DNA of 64,000 nt from Sphingobacteriaceae bacterium (GTDB lineage Bacteria > Bacteroidota > Bacteroidia > B-17B0 > Aurantibacillaceae). The position numbers were made by a program, and so were the translations under genes. Shown in pieces: positions 41,879-50,540 of the stretch; the first letter of the stretch is position 1; each line of letters opens with the position of its first letter. Under the pieces are notes generated by a model. It searched no databases. It was not told the DNA's origin and saw only the letters and a program-made list of their open reading frames with translations. Location of the stretch: contig JADJLA010000005.1 in NCBI GenBank assembly GCA_016705695.1, positions 192,246-256,245 of the forward strand, read 5' to 3'.

Positions 41879-43396
41879 TTATTTTTTACTTGGGGTTTTA
41901 TCTACGCTGTTCAAATATTCTAAAAGGCCTACCATTTGGTCAGCCGCAATCTTTTTTCCTTTGATCAATTTGTCTTTATCTAGTACATATATCACCGGTG
42001 TTGAAATGATATCGTATTTATCTTTTATATTATTCAAATGGATAGGATCATATAAATGATAAAAATCCGTAAGCTTTTTCTCGATGATATATTTACGCCA
42101 TTTTTCAAATTCTTCTTTTGTGTAAACGGAAACAACTTTGTAATCGATCTTACCTTTCACTTTTTTAAGTTCTTCGTGCAGTTTTGGGATCTCTGTTTGG
42201 CAATGACTGCAATCTACATCCCAAAAAACCAAAATAGTGAACTTTGCATTAACCATATATAATGTCTTGAACATAGGCGTTAACTTGTCGATGTTCTTAT
42301 AATATAGTTCGGTAGCGCTTTTGCTGGAGATAACTGTATCAAAGCCCATCTTTATAACTTTGCGTGCGTCAACAGTATCTATCATGTAAAGTTCGCTTGC
42401 CTTTGAGTCTATCAATAGATTGCGAAGAACGTCAACGCGTTTTTTTATTGCCTTAACGGTTTCTTCAGTGTACACTTCTTTAGCTTTGCCGTTTAAAATA
42501 TAGTTATCTGCTAAGTGTACAAACACTTTGTCAAAGCTCATGCGCTTATCTTGCTCGTACTTATATGTAAAATGCCCCAGTAATAAATTATACACCAATT
42601 CATTTGTTACGCATTGGCTCAACATCCAATCCAATTCTTTTATCAAACTATCTGGAGAGTATTGAAATATAACACCGTCAAAATAGCGTTTCACGCGATC
42701 GTCGAAGAAAGGGATAGTAACAATTCGTTTATCTTTAAAATCTACGCCTTCAAAAAAATGATTCTTATAGTAGTAGTATCTCCATAAACTATCCGGCCTT
42801 CCATTAGATGCTTTTGGAACTTCTTTAGCTTCTTTCTCGCTTTTCATGTTTAGAAAGTCGTAGGTAAAAGTGCCTTTCACTTTTTTCATAAAAGCTTCTT
42901 CAAATTTCACAACGTCTTTTGTCATAGCCTCAAATTTTTCCTTTACAAATTTGGCGCTATCAGTTTTGTTCATTTTTGTGGCTTGATCTTTAGCTTTTAT
43001 GAATTCTGCATTTTTATTGGTCATAAATTTTAAATAAGCAAACATATCTTCGTTCTCTTTGCTTCCATTCGACTTCAATGAATTCACAATATCATTGCGA
43101 TCAAAACTTACCGTAAAATTGTACGAGTCGTTGATTAAAAAATCAAAGTAAACCGATTTCTCCTGGCTCACTAAAGTATACACGCCTTTATCTAATGTTT
43201 TTTTGCCTTTAAATTGCACCAAGCCATTTTTTACTTTTTTACAGGTATCAGAAATATATTGCTTGTCAAAAATTGTACGAACTAAGAACATCGTAGTATC
43301 TGTATTATTCTTGATCTGGAATTTTACATCATAACCTGTTTGAGCAAAGGATGCAATCGAAAAAAGGAGTACAAAAGGTAAAAGAAGGGTTTTCAT
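41879..43396 (-). CDS. Secreted thioredoxin-domain protein (DUF4369/DUF5106-like), copy 1
   Basis: 505 residues. Signal peptide 1-18 (ending SIASFAQ) and the same three-part plan as its neighbour: beta domain to about 130, helical DUF5106-like region to about 345 ('FFDDRVKRYFDGVIF', 'LLGHFTYKYEQDKRMSFDKVFVHL'), thioredoxin domain with 'VFWDVDCSHCQTEIPKL'. The active site is CSHC here against CGHC in the neighbour, so the pair probably differ in redox potential. First of the two genes in the transcription direction; 8-bp spacer indicates one operon. Confidence 0.85.
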   Translation of the reverse strand: MKTLLLPFVLLFSIASFAQTGYDVKFQIKNNTDTTMFLVRTIFDKQYISDTCKKVKNGLVQFKGKKTLDKGVYTLVSQEKSVYFDFLINDSYNFTVSFDRNDIVNSLKSNGSKENEDMFAYLKFMTNKNAEFIKAKDQATKMNKTDSAKFVKEKFEAMTKDVVKFEEAFMKKVKGTFTYDFLNMKSEKEAKEVPKASNGRPDSLWRYYYYKNHFFEGVDFKDKRIVTIPFFDDRVKRYFDGVIFQYSPDSLIKELDWMLSQCVTNELVYNLLLGHFTYKYEQDKRMSFDKVFVHLADNYILNGKAKEVYTEETVKAIKKRVDVLRNLLIDSKASELYMIDTVDARKVIKMGFDTVISSKSATELYYKNIDKLTPMFKTLYMVNAKFTILVFWDVDCSHCQTEIPKLHEELKKVKGKIDYKVVSVYTKEEFEKWRKYIIEKKLTDFYHLYDPIHLNNIKDKYDIISTPVIYVLDKDKLIKGKKIAADQMVGLLEYLNSVDKTPSKK

Positions 43397-43435
43397 ATTT
43401 TTTATGTCTTGATTTCAAATATAACTATTACACCC

Positions 43436-44446
43436 TTATGGTGCCAAAGACCGTACCATGTTTTTTATCGACCCCTTATAAAATTTGTTAAAAGCATTTT
43501 CGAGGCTATCTTGCCGGCTGTTGTACTGCATATAATCAATGAAATAGGCGTTCTGCTCAAGCAGAATTTCTTCTTCGGTCATCAAAACAAGTTTTTCTTT
43601 TTTAACCCCTTCGTTTTTAAGTTTTTTTATTAAAAAAACAAGCTCTTTTTGTTTCAAAATGAGCTTGTTTTTGTGGTTTAAAACCGAATCTAGGAATAAT
43701 TTATAGGCTTTTGTATTCGCGTTAAGGAATATATTCAACTTTTCGCGTTGAGCATCATCATACATATATTCCTGTAGGGCAAGCGTATCTTTTTTAAGAA
43801 ATTGAATGGTGGCTTTGTGCGCTATAAAATTGGCTAGATTCTCATTCTCATTTATGTTACTTGATGCAAAGAACGTGGCATGAAAAAGTTCGTGAAATAG
43901 GAGATTGCAAAAGTTGCCTTTGCTTTTAGTTAAGTGCGAACTTAATAAGGGATCACTAAGCCATCCTAAAGTGCTCCACGCCGAAACGGTTCTTATTCCA
44001 ACATCATACCCGGCGGCCTGCAATTTATGCTTTTCTTTTAGAGCAAGTTCTTTATTAAAAAAACCTTTATAACTCACGCTTCCTATTAAAGGGAATTCCC
44101 ATTCAACCGCTTTGAGTTCGTATTTTTCGGAAGCAGTTATTACCCATAAAATTGGTTTGTTTTGTTGATCATAAATGGTGGTGAAATTATCGGTTGGTTT
44201 ATATCCTAAACTGTCTACCGAGAATTTTTTGATTTCATCAATAAGCCGGAGATTAAAGGATTCTTTTTCGCTTAACTTAGTATTTGCTCTATAGTCTTCA
44301 AAACTTTTTGTACCACTTAAAACCTGTAATTGACCCTTGGCCTGCTGTAACAAGTAAATGCTTAATTCGTAGTTATAAATAGCCACGCCAAGCATTATAA
44401 ATGCGAGGTAACTTAAAAATAAACGTGCAAAACGCAGGTATAACAT
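43436..44446 (-). CDS. Putative membrane-anchored aminopeptidase (COG4324-like)
   Basis: 336 residues. An N-terminal TM anchor (about 8-28) leads into a soluble domain with a zincin motif 'NLLFHELFHATFF' (HExxH at about 183-187) and the downstream acid in 'NENENLANFIA'. The segment 'GYDVGIRTVSAWSTLGWLSDPLLSS' before it (positions about 145-169) is characteristic of the predicted aminopeptidase family, formerly DUF2265. The long charged C-terminal helix region is also typical. It lies upstream of the two thioredoxin paralogues on the same strand (about 40 bp), which may belong to the same periplasmic maintenance unit. Confidence 0.82.
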   Translation of the reverse strand: MLYLRFARLFLSYLAFIMLGVAIYNYELSIYLLQQAKGQLQVLSGTKSFEDYRANTKLSEKESFNLRLIDEIKKFSVDSLGYKPTDNFTTIYDQQNKPILWVITASEKYELKAVEWEFPLIGSVSYKGFFNKELALKEKHKLQAAGYDVGIRTVSAWSTLGWLSDPLLSSHLTKSKGNFCNLLFHELFHATFFASSNINENENLANFIAHKATIQFLKKDTLALQEYMYDDAQREKLNIFLNANTKAYKLFLDSVLNHKNKLILKQKELVFLIKKLKNEGVKKEKLVLMTEEEILLEQNAYFIDYMQYNSRQDSLENAFNKFYKGSIKNMVRSLAP

Positions 44447-44519
44447 AAAATGGTTTATAAAATCGAAGCTTTCATGCTCAATACTGTAACAAATTACTGA
44501 TATTTGCGTTATTGGTCAA

Positions 44520-45449
44520 ATGAAAAAACAACTCATTTATCTTTTTTTTGTGATCTCGTCCTTTTCCTTTGCGCAAAAGGCAGATTCTATTAAAAGTACA
44601 TTCGCCGCTAAGTTGTTTGAGTTAAGAAGCTTGCAAACGGAGGTCTTTTATAGTAAAAAGGAGGCGGATAGAATGGCGGCCAATAAAGATTTTATAAAAA
44701 CGATCGAATCCATTGCCGTAAGTCAAAAATCACTTGATTTCCCGTTTGATAGTTTAAAGGAGATCTCAACCTTAAGTCCAAAGAACAAAAAATTCAAATT
44801 GATCACTTGGAACATTCATAAGGATGATGAAACACATTTATTTTTTGGATTTTTATTAGTGAATAATTCAAAACGGGTTAAGAAGGGATTTATGAAATAC
44901 GAAACGATAAACAATTACGAATTCTTTAAACTCGTGGATAAATCAGGGAGCGTAAAAAATCCCGAAACATACATTGGCACACCCGATAAATGGTTTGGCA
45001 TGTTGTATTTAGATATTATCGAATGCGAAGATTATTATACTTTAATTGCATGGGACGGAAATGATAAATTGATCCAGCGGAAATTTATAGACGTATTATA
45101 TTTTAAATCAGATGGCACCCCGATTTTTGGTAAAGATGCATTTAAGTTCCCTAAAAAAAACCCCAAACGTTTGATGTTCGAATACAGTAGTGACGTTACC
45201 ATGAGTTTAAAGTACGATGATAAAAGTGGTAGAATAGTTTATAGCCATTTGGGTCCTCGCGAAGAAGGAACCGTAATGGACGGTTTGCCTCAATATTATG
45301 GCCCTGATGGAAGTTTTGATTCAATGATCCAAAGAAAAGGAAAATGGGTTGTGGCTGAAGATGTGGATGCTCGCAATGAAAAGAACAAGAACGATAAGGC
45401 CGATAAACCAGATCCCAATAAGCAAACTCCTATTTTTGTTCCCAAGTAA
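44520..45449 (+). CDS. Hypothetical secreted protein
   Basis: 309 residues. Signal peptide 1-18 (ending SFSFAQ). The mature part has 'KKFKLITWNIHKDDETHLFFGFLLV' at about 92-116 and 'DKWFGMLYLDIIECEDYYTLIAWDGND' at about 159-185, followed by a 'SGRIVYSHLGPREEGTVMDGLPQYYGPDGSFD' block (about 238-269) and a charged tail. It looks like a conserved Bacteroidota protein of unknown function. Stands alone; the 270-bp gap after it holds the structured element at 45550-45710. Confidence 0.75.
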   Translation: MKKQLIYLFFVISSFSFAQKADSIKSTFAAKLFELRSLQTEVFYSKKEADRMAANKDFIKTIESIAVSQKSLDFPFDSLKEISTLSPKNKKFKLITWNIHKDDETHLFFGFLLVNNSKRVKKGFMKYETINNYEFFKLVDKSGSVKNPETYIGTPDKWFGMLYLDIIECEDYYTLIAWDGNDKLIQRKFIDVLYFKSDGTPIFGKDAFKFPKKNPKRLMFEYSSDVTMSLKYDDKSGRIVYSHLGPREEGTVMDGLPQYYGPDGSFDSMIQRKGKWVVAEDVDARNEKNKNDKADKPDPNKQTPIFVPK

Positions 45450-45549
45450 AAGGTATTAGTTTCTCAGTAAAACCGCTTTATCTAAAACATCCTAAATTTC
45501 TTTCTATTCTATTTCATTTCTTAGAGATTATAAGTAAATTCAAACTGTA

Positions 45550-45710
45550 ATACCGAATGTAACTATAAAATAGACCAAAGATGCGAAGTAATTTTTTGAC
45601 AAGACAATGAAAAAAATTGTTGCATAGCCTAAGCTACGGAACTATTTTTTGAAGATGTATTGGCGAAAAAAGACGAGCATATTGGACTATTTTATAGTTA
45701 TATTTGGTAT
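45550..45710. repeat. 161-bp structured element, copy 2
   Basis: Terminal arms 45550-45573 and 45687-45710 match at 22 of 24 (start ATACCGAATGTAACTATAAA). The central part, GCTACGGAACTATTTTTTGA, is shared with copy 1 (30472-30633) when that is reverse-complemented. An inner stem ACAAT...ATTGT replaces ACGAT...ATCGT of copy 1, a compensatory change. The right end carries TATATTTG (45699-45706), a -7-box-like sequence 15 bp before relA. Confidence 0.85.
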
Positions 45711-45720
45711 AAATTGAACT

Positions 45721-47919
45721 ATGCAAATCGACCTCGAAGCTGAACGTAAGGAGATACTTAACCGATACAAACTTTTAATTAAAGCTTGCAAGCGTCGCCT
45801 TGAAAAAGGCGATAAGGAAATGATCCGCAAAGCCTTTGAAGTTGCAGTAGAAGCGCATAAAGAAATGCGTCGAAAAAGTGGCGAGCCTTATATTTATCAT
45901 CCAATTGCAGTTGCTATAATTTGTGCCGAAGAAATGGGATTGGGCGCCACCGGAATTGTATGTGCTTTGTTACACGATACCGTTGAAGATACTGATCTTA
46001 CTTTAGAAGATATACGTGGTTTATTTGGCGAGAGGGTTGCGCAGATCATTGATGGATTAACGAAAATATCGGGCGTTATTGATAATACGTCATCTATTCA
46101 AACCGAAAATTTTAGAAAAGTATTACTCACTATGAGTGAGGATATTCGCGTTATCTTGATAAAACTTGCCGATCGTTTGCACAACATGCGCACGCTTAAT
46201 CATATGAAGCGTGATAAGCAAATGAAAATAGCCAGCGAGACCTTATTTTTATACGCACCGCTCGCTCATCGTCTTGGATTGAATACAATTAAAACGGAAC
46301 TAGAAGATCTTGGATTAAAATATACTAACAGCGATGCGTATTACGAGATCGCGGTAAAATTAACGGAAACGGAACCGGAACGTAAACGTTTCATTCAAAA
46401 ATTTATTGATCCTTTAAAAGAAATTTTGCAAGAGCAAGGGTTTAGCTTTAAAATATTCGGTCGGCCAAAATCTATTTTTAGCATTTATAATAAGGTAAAA
46501 GATAAGGGTGTAGCGTTTGAGGAGATCTATGATCTGTTTGCCATTCGCATTGTAATTGATTCGCCAGTTGAAAATGAAAAATCAGATTGCTGGAAAGTAT
46601 ATTCCATTATCACCGATTTTTATCATCCAAGTCCTGAACGCTTACGTGATTGGATCAGCACACCAAAAAGTAATGGTTACGAAAGTTTGCATACAACCGT
46701 AATGGGCCCCGAAGGAAAATGGGTAGAGGTGCAAATTCGTTCGGTGCGCATGGATGAATTGGCCGAGAGCGGATATGCTGCGCATTGGAAATATAAAGAT
46801 GCGGCGGCTGAAAAAGAAAGTAAACTCGAAGCGTGGTTATTACGCGTAAGAGAAATGTTAGATAGCCCCGACCCAAATGCATTAGAATTTATTGATGATT
46901 TTAAACTCAATTTATTTAGCGACGAGATATTTTTATTTACGCCTAAGGGTGATATGAAAACTTTGCCTTTAGGTTCTACAGCTTTAGATTTTGCTTTCGA
47001 TATTCATACAAAGATCGGCGAGCAATGTATTGGTGCTAAAGTAAATCATAAATTGGTCCCCCTGAGTTACGAATTAAAGAGTGGCGATCAAATTGAGATA
47101 TTAACCAGTAATAAGCAAACGCCAAAGGATGATTGGTTGAAATTGGTTGTAACAGCTCGCGCAAAATCTAAAATAAAGAACTCTTTAAAAGAACAGCGAC
47201 GTAAAACCGCTGAGGGCGGAAGAGAAATGTTGGAGCGTAAATTCTACAAGAACAAATTGGAATTTACAATTCAAAATATAAATGATTTTGTTTCATTTTT
47301 AAAATTGCCAACATCGCAGGAATTATTTTACCGAGTTGCTGTTGGTAATGTGGATACAAAAGAAATAAAAGATTTTTATAAGCATAAAGAAAACCCTATT
47401 AAAGGAAAGAAAGCTAAAACTGCCCCGAAAATAGAACAGTTAGTTACAAGTGCCCGCGGCGGAAGCGATATGTTGGTGATAGGCGACGATCTTCAAAAAC
47501 TTGATTATAAATTATCGCCATGTTGTAACCCAATTCCGGGCGACGACGTTTTTGGATTTGTTACTGTTGGAGAAGGAATAAAGATACATCGTGTATCTTG
47601 CCCTAATGCCGTTAAATTACTTTCTAATTATGCGTATAGAGTTGTAAAAGCAAAGTGGACCAACGATCAACTTATTTCTTTCCTTGCGGGATTGAAATTA
47701 ATTGGAACTGATGAATTAGGTTTAGTAAATAATATTACCAAGGTGATCTCGAGCGAAAATAATGTGAATATGCGCTCTATTAGTTTTGACACCGAAGACG
47801 GAATTTTTACAGGAACGATAATGATCTACGTGCATGATACAAAGCACTTGAACCATTTGATAGATAATCTTAAAAAAGTAAAAGGCGTTAATAAAGTTGA
47901 ACGCTTCGATCAGAATTAA
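45721..47919 (+). CDS. Bifunctional (p)ppGpp synthetase/hydrolase RelA/SpoT
   Basis: 732 residues. The alarmone hydrolase HD domain is at about 50-170 ('YIYHPIAVA', 'ALLHDTVEDTDLT', 'ILIKLADRLHNMRTL'), with HD and ED motifs intact. The synthetase domain is at about 240-360 ('FGRPKSIFSIYNK', 'YDLFAIRIVID', 'NGYESLHTTVMGPEGKWVEVQIR' at about 319-341). TGS is at about 395-455, a zinc-finger-like CC motif 'SPCCNPIPGDDVFGFV' at about 598-613, and ACT at the C-terminus. Both catalytic domains look active. The stop overlaps glyA's stop tail-to-tail by 4 bp. Confidence 0.95.
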   Translation: MQIDLEAERKEILNRYKLLIKACKRRLEKGDKEMIRKAFEVAVEAHKEMRRKSGEPYIYHPIAVAIICAEEMGLGATGIVCALLHDTVEDTDLTLEDIRGLFGERVAQIIDGLTKISGVIDNTSSIQTENFRKVLLTMSEDIRVILIKLADRLHNMRTLNHMKRDKQMKIASETLFLYAPLAHRLGLNTIKTELEDLGLKYTNSDAYYEIAVKLTETEPERKRFIQKFIDPLKEILQEQGFSFKIFGRPKSIFSIYNKVKDKGVAFEEIYDLFAIRIVIDSPVENEKSDCWKVYSIITDFYHPSPERLRDWISTPKSNGYESLHTTVMGPEGKWVEVQIRSVRMDELAESGYAAHWKYKDAAAEKESKLEAWLLRVREMLDSPDPNALEFIDDFKLNLFSDEIFLFTPKGDMKTLPLGSTALDFAFDIHTKIGEQCIGAKVNHKLVPLSYELKSGDQIEILTSNKQTPKDDWLKLVVTARAKSKIKNSLKEQRRKTAEGGREMLERKFYKNKLEFTIQNINDFVSFLKLPTSQELFYRVAVGNVDTKEIKDFYKHKENPIKGKKAKTAPKIEQLVTSARGGSDMLVIGDDLQKLDYKLSPCCNPIPGDDVFGFVTVGEGIKIHRVSCPNAVKLLSNYAYRVVKAKWTNDQLISFLAGLKLIGTDELGLVNNITKVISSENNVNMRSISFDTEDGIFTGTIMIYVHDTKHLNHLIDNLKKVKGVNKVERFDQN

Positions 47920-49190
47920 GCTTTAAACAAAGGAAATTTGATCATCATCGTATTCACTTTCTTTTTGATCTTAGCTAATTCTTTTTCATTGTCTTTGTTC
48001 ATTAAAGCTGCGTCAACAAACTCAATTATCTTTATACAATCTTTTTCTTTCAATCCACGGGATGTAATTGCCGAAGAACCAATACGAATTCCACTTGTAA
48101 CAAATGGCGATTTATCGTCGAAAGGCACCATGTTTTTATTTACGGTAATATCAGCATTTCCTAAGGCTTTTTCAGCTTCTTTACCGGTAATATTTTTATT
48201 ACGAAGATCGATCAACATTAAATGATTATCAGTTCCACCGCTAATGATCTTATACCCTTTGCTCATTAAAGCATTGGCCATGGTTTGCGCGTTCTTAATT
48301 ACTTGAACGCAATAAGTCATGTATTCATCGCTTAAGCATTCACCATAAGCAACTGCCTTTGCGGCGATCACGTGTTCTAGTGGACCACCTTGTGTACCTG
48401 GGAAAACGGCACTATCTAAAATAGCGCTCATCATTTTTGTTTCACCTTTTGGTGTTTTTTCTCCCCAAGGATTTGGAAAATCTTTTCCCATCATGATCAT
48501 TCCACCGCGAGGGCCGCGCAATGTTTTGTGTGTTGTAGTTGTAACAATATGGCAATGAGGCAAAGGATCATTTAAGATTCCTTTGGCAATTAAACCAGAT
48601 GGATGAGAGATATCGGCCAACAATAATGCGCCAACACTATCGGCAATTTTGCGTAAGCGTTCATAATCCCAATCGCGTGAATAAGCACTTGCACCGCAAA
48701 TAATTAATTTTGGATTTTCGCGCTTAGCGGTTTCTTCAACTTTATCGTAATTAATTAATCCAGTATGTTCTTCAACACCATAAAAAGTTGGACGATATAA
48801 TTTACCTGAGAAGTTTACAGGTGAGCCATGAGTTAAATGTCCACCATGACTTAAGTCAAAACCTAAAATTGTATCACTGGGTTTGATAACTCCCAACATT
48901 ACTGCGGCGTTTGCTTGTGCGCCAGAGTGTGGTTGCACGTTTACCCATTCAGCACCAAACAATTCTTTAGCGCGATCAATTGCCAGTTGTTCTACTTTAT
49001 CTACAACTTCGCATCCACCATAATATCTTCTTCCGGGATAACCTTCAGCATATTTATTTGTAAGTACACTTCCCATGGCCTTCATTACTTGATCGCTTGC
49101 GTAATTTTCGCTGGCAATTAATTCAATACCGTGTGTTTGACGTTCGTGCTCTTCTTTTATGAATTTAAAAATGAATGGATCTTTTTTCAT
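47916..49190 (-). CDS. glyA: Serine hydroxymethyltransferase
   Basis: 424 residues. Converts serine to glycine with transfer of a one-carbon unit to tetrahydrofolate. The PLP lysine is in 'IVTTTTHKTLRGPRGGMIM' (about 220-238). Other hallmarks are 'LIASENYASDQVMKAMGS', 'YAEGYPGRRYYGG', 'VNVQPHSGAQANAAV', 'DLSHGGHLTHGSPVNFSG' and 'GTQGGPLEHVIAAKAVA'. It is the last gene of a minus-strand run that starts with the PID-CTERM-like gene and XrtF, with 5 bp after the exosortase-associated gene. Confidence 0.97.
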   Translation of the reverse strand: MKKDPFIFKFIKEEHERQTHGIELIASENYASDQVMKAMGSVLTNKYAEGYPGRRYYGGCEVVDKVEQLAIDRAKELFGAEWVNVQPHSGAQANAAVMLGVIKPSDTILGFDLSHGGHLTHGSPVNFSGKLYRPTFYGVEEHTGLINYDKVEETAKRENPKLIICGASAYSRDWDYERLRKIADSVGALLLADISHPSGLIAKGILNDPLPHCHIVTTTTHKTLRGPRGGMIMMGKDFPNPWGEKTPKGETKMMSAILDSAVFPGTQGGPLEHVIAAKAVAYGECLSDEYMTYCVQVIKNAQTMANALMSKGYKIISGGTDNHLMLIDLRNKNITGKEAEKALGNADITVNKNMVPFDDKSPFVTSGIRIGSSAITSRGLKEKDCIKIIEFVDAALMNKDNEKELAKIKKKVNTMMIKFPLFKA

Positions 49191-49195
49191 ATGTT

Positions 49196-49684
49196 TTAAT
49201 ATTTATTTTCTTGATCTGGTTGTTTTAGTAATTGATGCGATGCTATAATTATAATTGTTATAATGGGCGATTGAATAATTCCAACCAACCATCGGCTAAG
49301 TGTGTATTCATCATCTTGCAAACGTTGGTTAACAATATAACCGAACACCATACTTAAGCCTGCCAAAGTTAGTAAAATGAGATAAGAATAAACAACCCAG
49401 CGCCATAATTTTTTTGTTCCCAAAATAAAGCGCACTGCAAAAAAGCTCAAGCATCCAAACAGTATTATTGAAAGAATAGTGAAAGGGTATTTCATATAGT
49501 ACAAAGTATTATACTCAAAATAATCAAAGAAATGGATGAAGGGATCAAGGTGTTCTTCGTTACCATGGCCGTAATACTTAATATACATCAGGTGATTTAA
49601 GGTAACGAAGAATTTTTCGCGGTAATAACCAAGTACTGCAAACAATAGGAAGAACAGGACAAAAGATTTCCAGTTTATTTTCAT
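49196..49684 (-). CDS. Exosortase F system-associated membrane protein
   Basis: 162 residues with about 4 TM segments. It follows XrtF with a 4-bp overlap. The combination of an N-terminal TM with 'FRE..FF'-like 'YYREKFFVTLNHLMYIKYYG', a long second segment ('YYMKYPFTILSIILFGCLSFFAVRFI', positions about 58-83) and a short Lys/Tyr tail matches, from memory, the small protein always found beside XrtF in flavobacteria (TIGR04127-like). No enzymatic motif. Presumed accessory to sorting of PID-CTERM proteins. Confidence 0.75.
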   Translation of the reverse strand: MKINWKSFVLFFLLFAVLGYYREKFFVTLNHLMYIKYYGHGNEEHLDPFIHFFDYFEYNTLYYMKYPFTILSIILFGCLSFFAVRFILGTKKLWRWVVYSYLILLTLAGLSMVFGYIVNQRLQDDEYTLSRWLVGIIQSPIITIIIIASHQLLKQPDQENKY

Positions 49685-50217
49685 TTGGCCGTTGTGTTTT
49701 TGCCTGCGAATTTATTTACCCACCACATCCATAGTATAAAAATGTAAGCATAAACAATGATCGTAAAAGTATAACTGTGATTAAAGTCGAGCCAAGTGGG
49801 CGCAAACTTGGCAACAAGTGCTAAGCCAACCACGCGTATAATATTTAGTATGTGAATTGTTACAATCCCAAAAGGAATGAACCACAATTTTGACTTTTGA
49901 TGGCCCGGATACCAAATAATGAACACAACAAAAAGCATGAATAGAGAAATAGCATTACAGTTAGAACCAACCCAGACACCACTAGACCCATCTATGCCGA
50001 TCACCTGGAAATCGCGGTCTTGTAAAACTTTAAATATCTTAAAATCAAATAGTTGTAAGATAAAATCACTTCCTGTAATTATTGTTCCAATGAATTTCTG
50101 ATCGTAATAAGTGTTTCGCCTTACAATAAACTGATAAATTAAATAAAGTGCGAGGTAGGTTACTGCGGAAGATACAAGAAATTTTAATACGGCACTTTTC
50201 TTAAGATTTGCCCACAT
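49681..50217 (-). CDS. xrtF: Exosortase family protein XrtF
   Basis: 178 residues, integral membrane. The exosortase catalytic triad is in order: Cys87 in 'VGSNCNAISLFMLF', Arg128 in 'HILNIIRVVGLAL', and His147 in 'DFNHSYTFTI', each at a membrane boundary. Exosortases cleave and process C-terminal sorting signals, often next to polysaccharide genes. The short length and lack of a fused domain fit XrtF. Its start lies 3 bp after the stop of the PID-CTERM-like gene, the probable substrate, and it overlaps the associated protein by 4 bp. Confidence 0.85.
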   Translation of the reverse strand: MWANLKKSAVLKFLVSSAVTYLALYLIYQFIVRRNTYYDQKFIGTIITGSDFILQLFDFKIFKVLQDRDFQVIGIDGSSGVWVGSNCNAISLFMLFVVFIIWYPGHQKSKLWFIPFGIVTIHILNIIRVVGLALVAKFAPTWLDFNHSYTFTIIVYAYIFILWMWWVNKFAGKNTTAK

Positions 50218-50220
50218 GAC

Positions 50221-50442
50221 TTACTGATCTGCTTCAGCTTTTTTTCTTGAAGTATAGATCTTTTTGGCTCCGTATGCCGCGCCAGCAGCAATAAGTAGTG
50301 TTATACCACCGTCAATTGGTATGTAAGGTGGTGGTTAACAAGTTGGTTCAATAACAGGAGGTGGAGGAGGAGGAACGCCACCATTTGTAGTAACCGCCAA
50401 AAGAAGGAAAATTACAAGAACGCTATATTGTTTAAATCCCAT
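50221..50442 (-). pseudogene. PID-CTERM-like exosortase substrate with an in-frame stop
   Basis: From the ATG at 50442 the frame encodes a signal segment (YSVLVIFLLLAVTTNGG), a proline run (PPPPPPVIEPTC), then a TAA at codon 36 (50335-50337). It continues in frame with PPPYIPIDGGITLLIAAGAA, then YGAKKIYTSRKKAEADQ, to a TAA at 50221. PIDGG + hydrophobic + YGAKK is the PID-CTERM sorting signal. A single G to A change on the + strand (CAA to TAA in the gene) would explain the stop, giving a 73-residue restored protein. It lies 3 bp from xrtF. Cleavage and anchoring would need the part after the stop, so the present form cannot be sorted unless the stop is read through. Confidence 0.8.
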
Positions 50443-50495
50443 TAAGTAACTTAAATAGAGCCACGAAGATACATAAATTATTTTTACCCCACAAC

Positions 50496-50526
50496 CTTGA
50501 ATTTTCAACGAAATCAGCTAATTTTG
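50496..50526 (+). promoter_or_regulatory. Candidate promoter of the polysaccharide locus
   Basis: CTTG at 50496-50499, a 19-bp spacer, then TAATTTTG at 50519-50526, a full match to the TAnnTTTG -7 box of Bacteroidota. The Wzc-like gene starts at 50541, so the leader would be short. It drives away from the divergent xrtF run. Confidence 0.55.
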
Positions 50527-50540
50527 TTGGTAATCCACCA

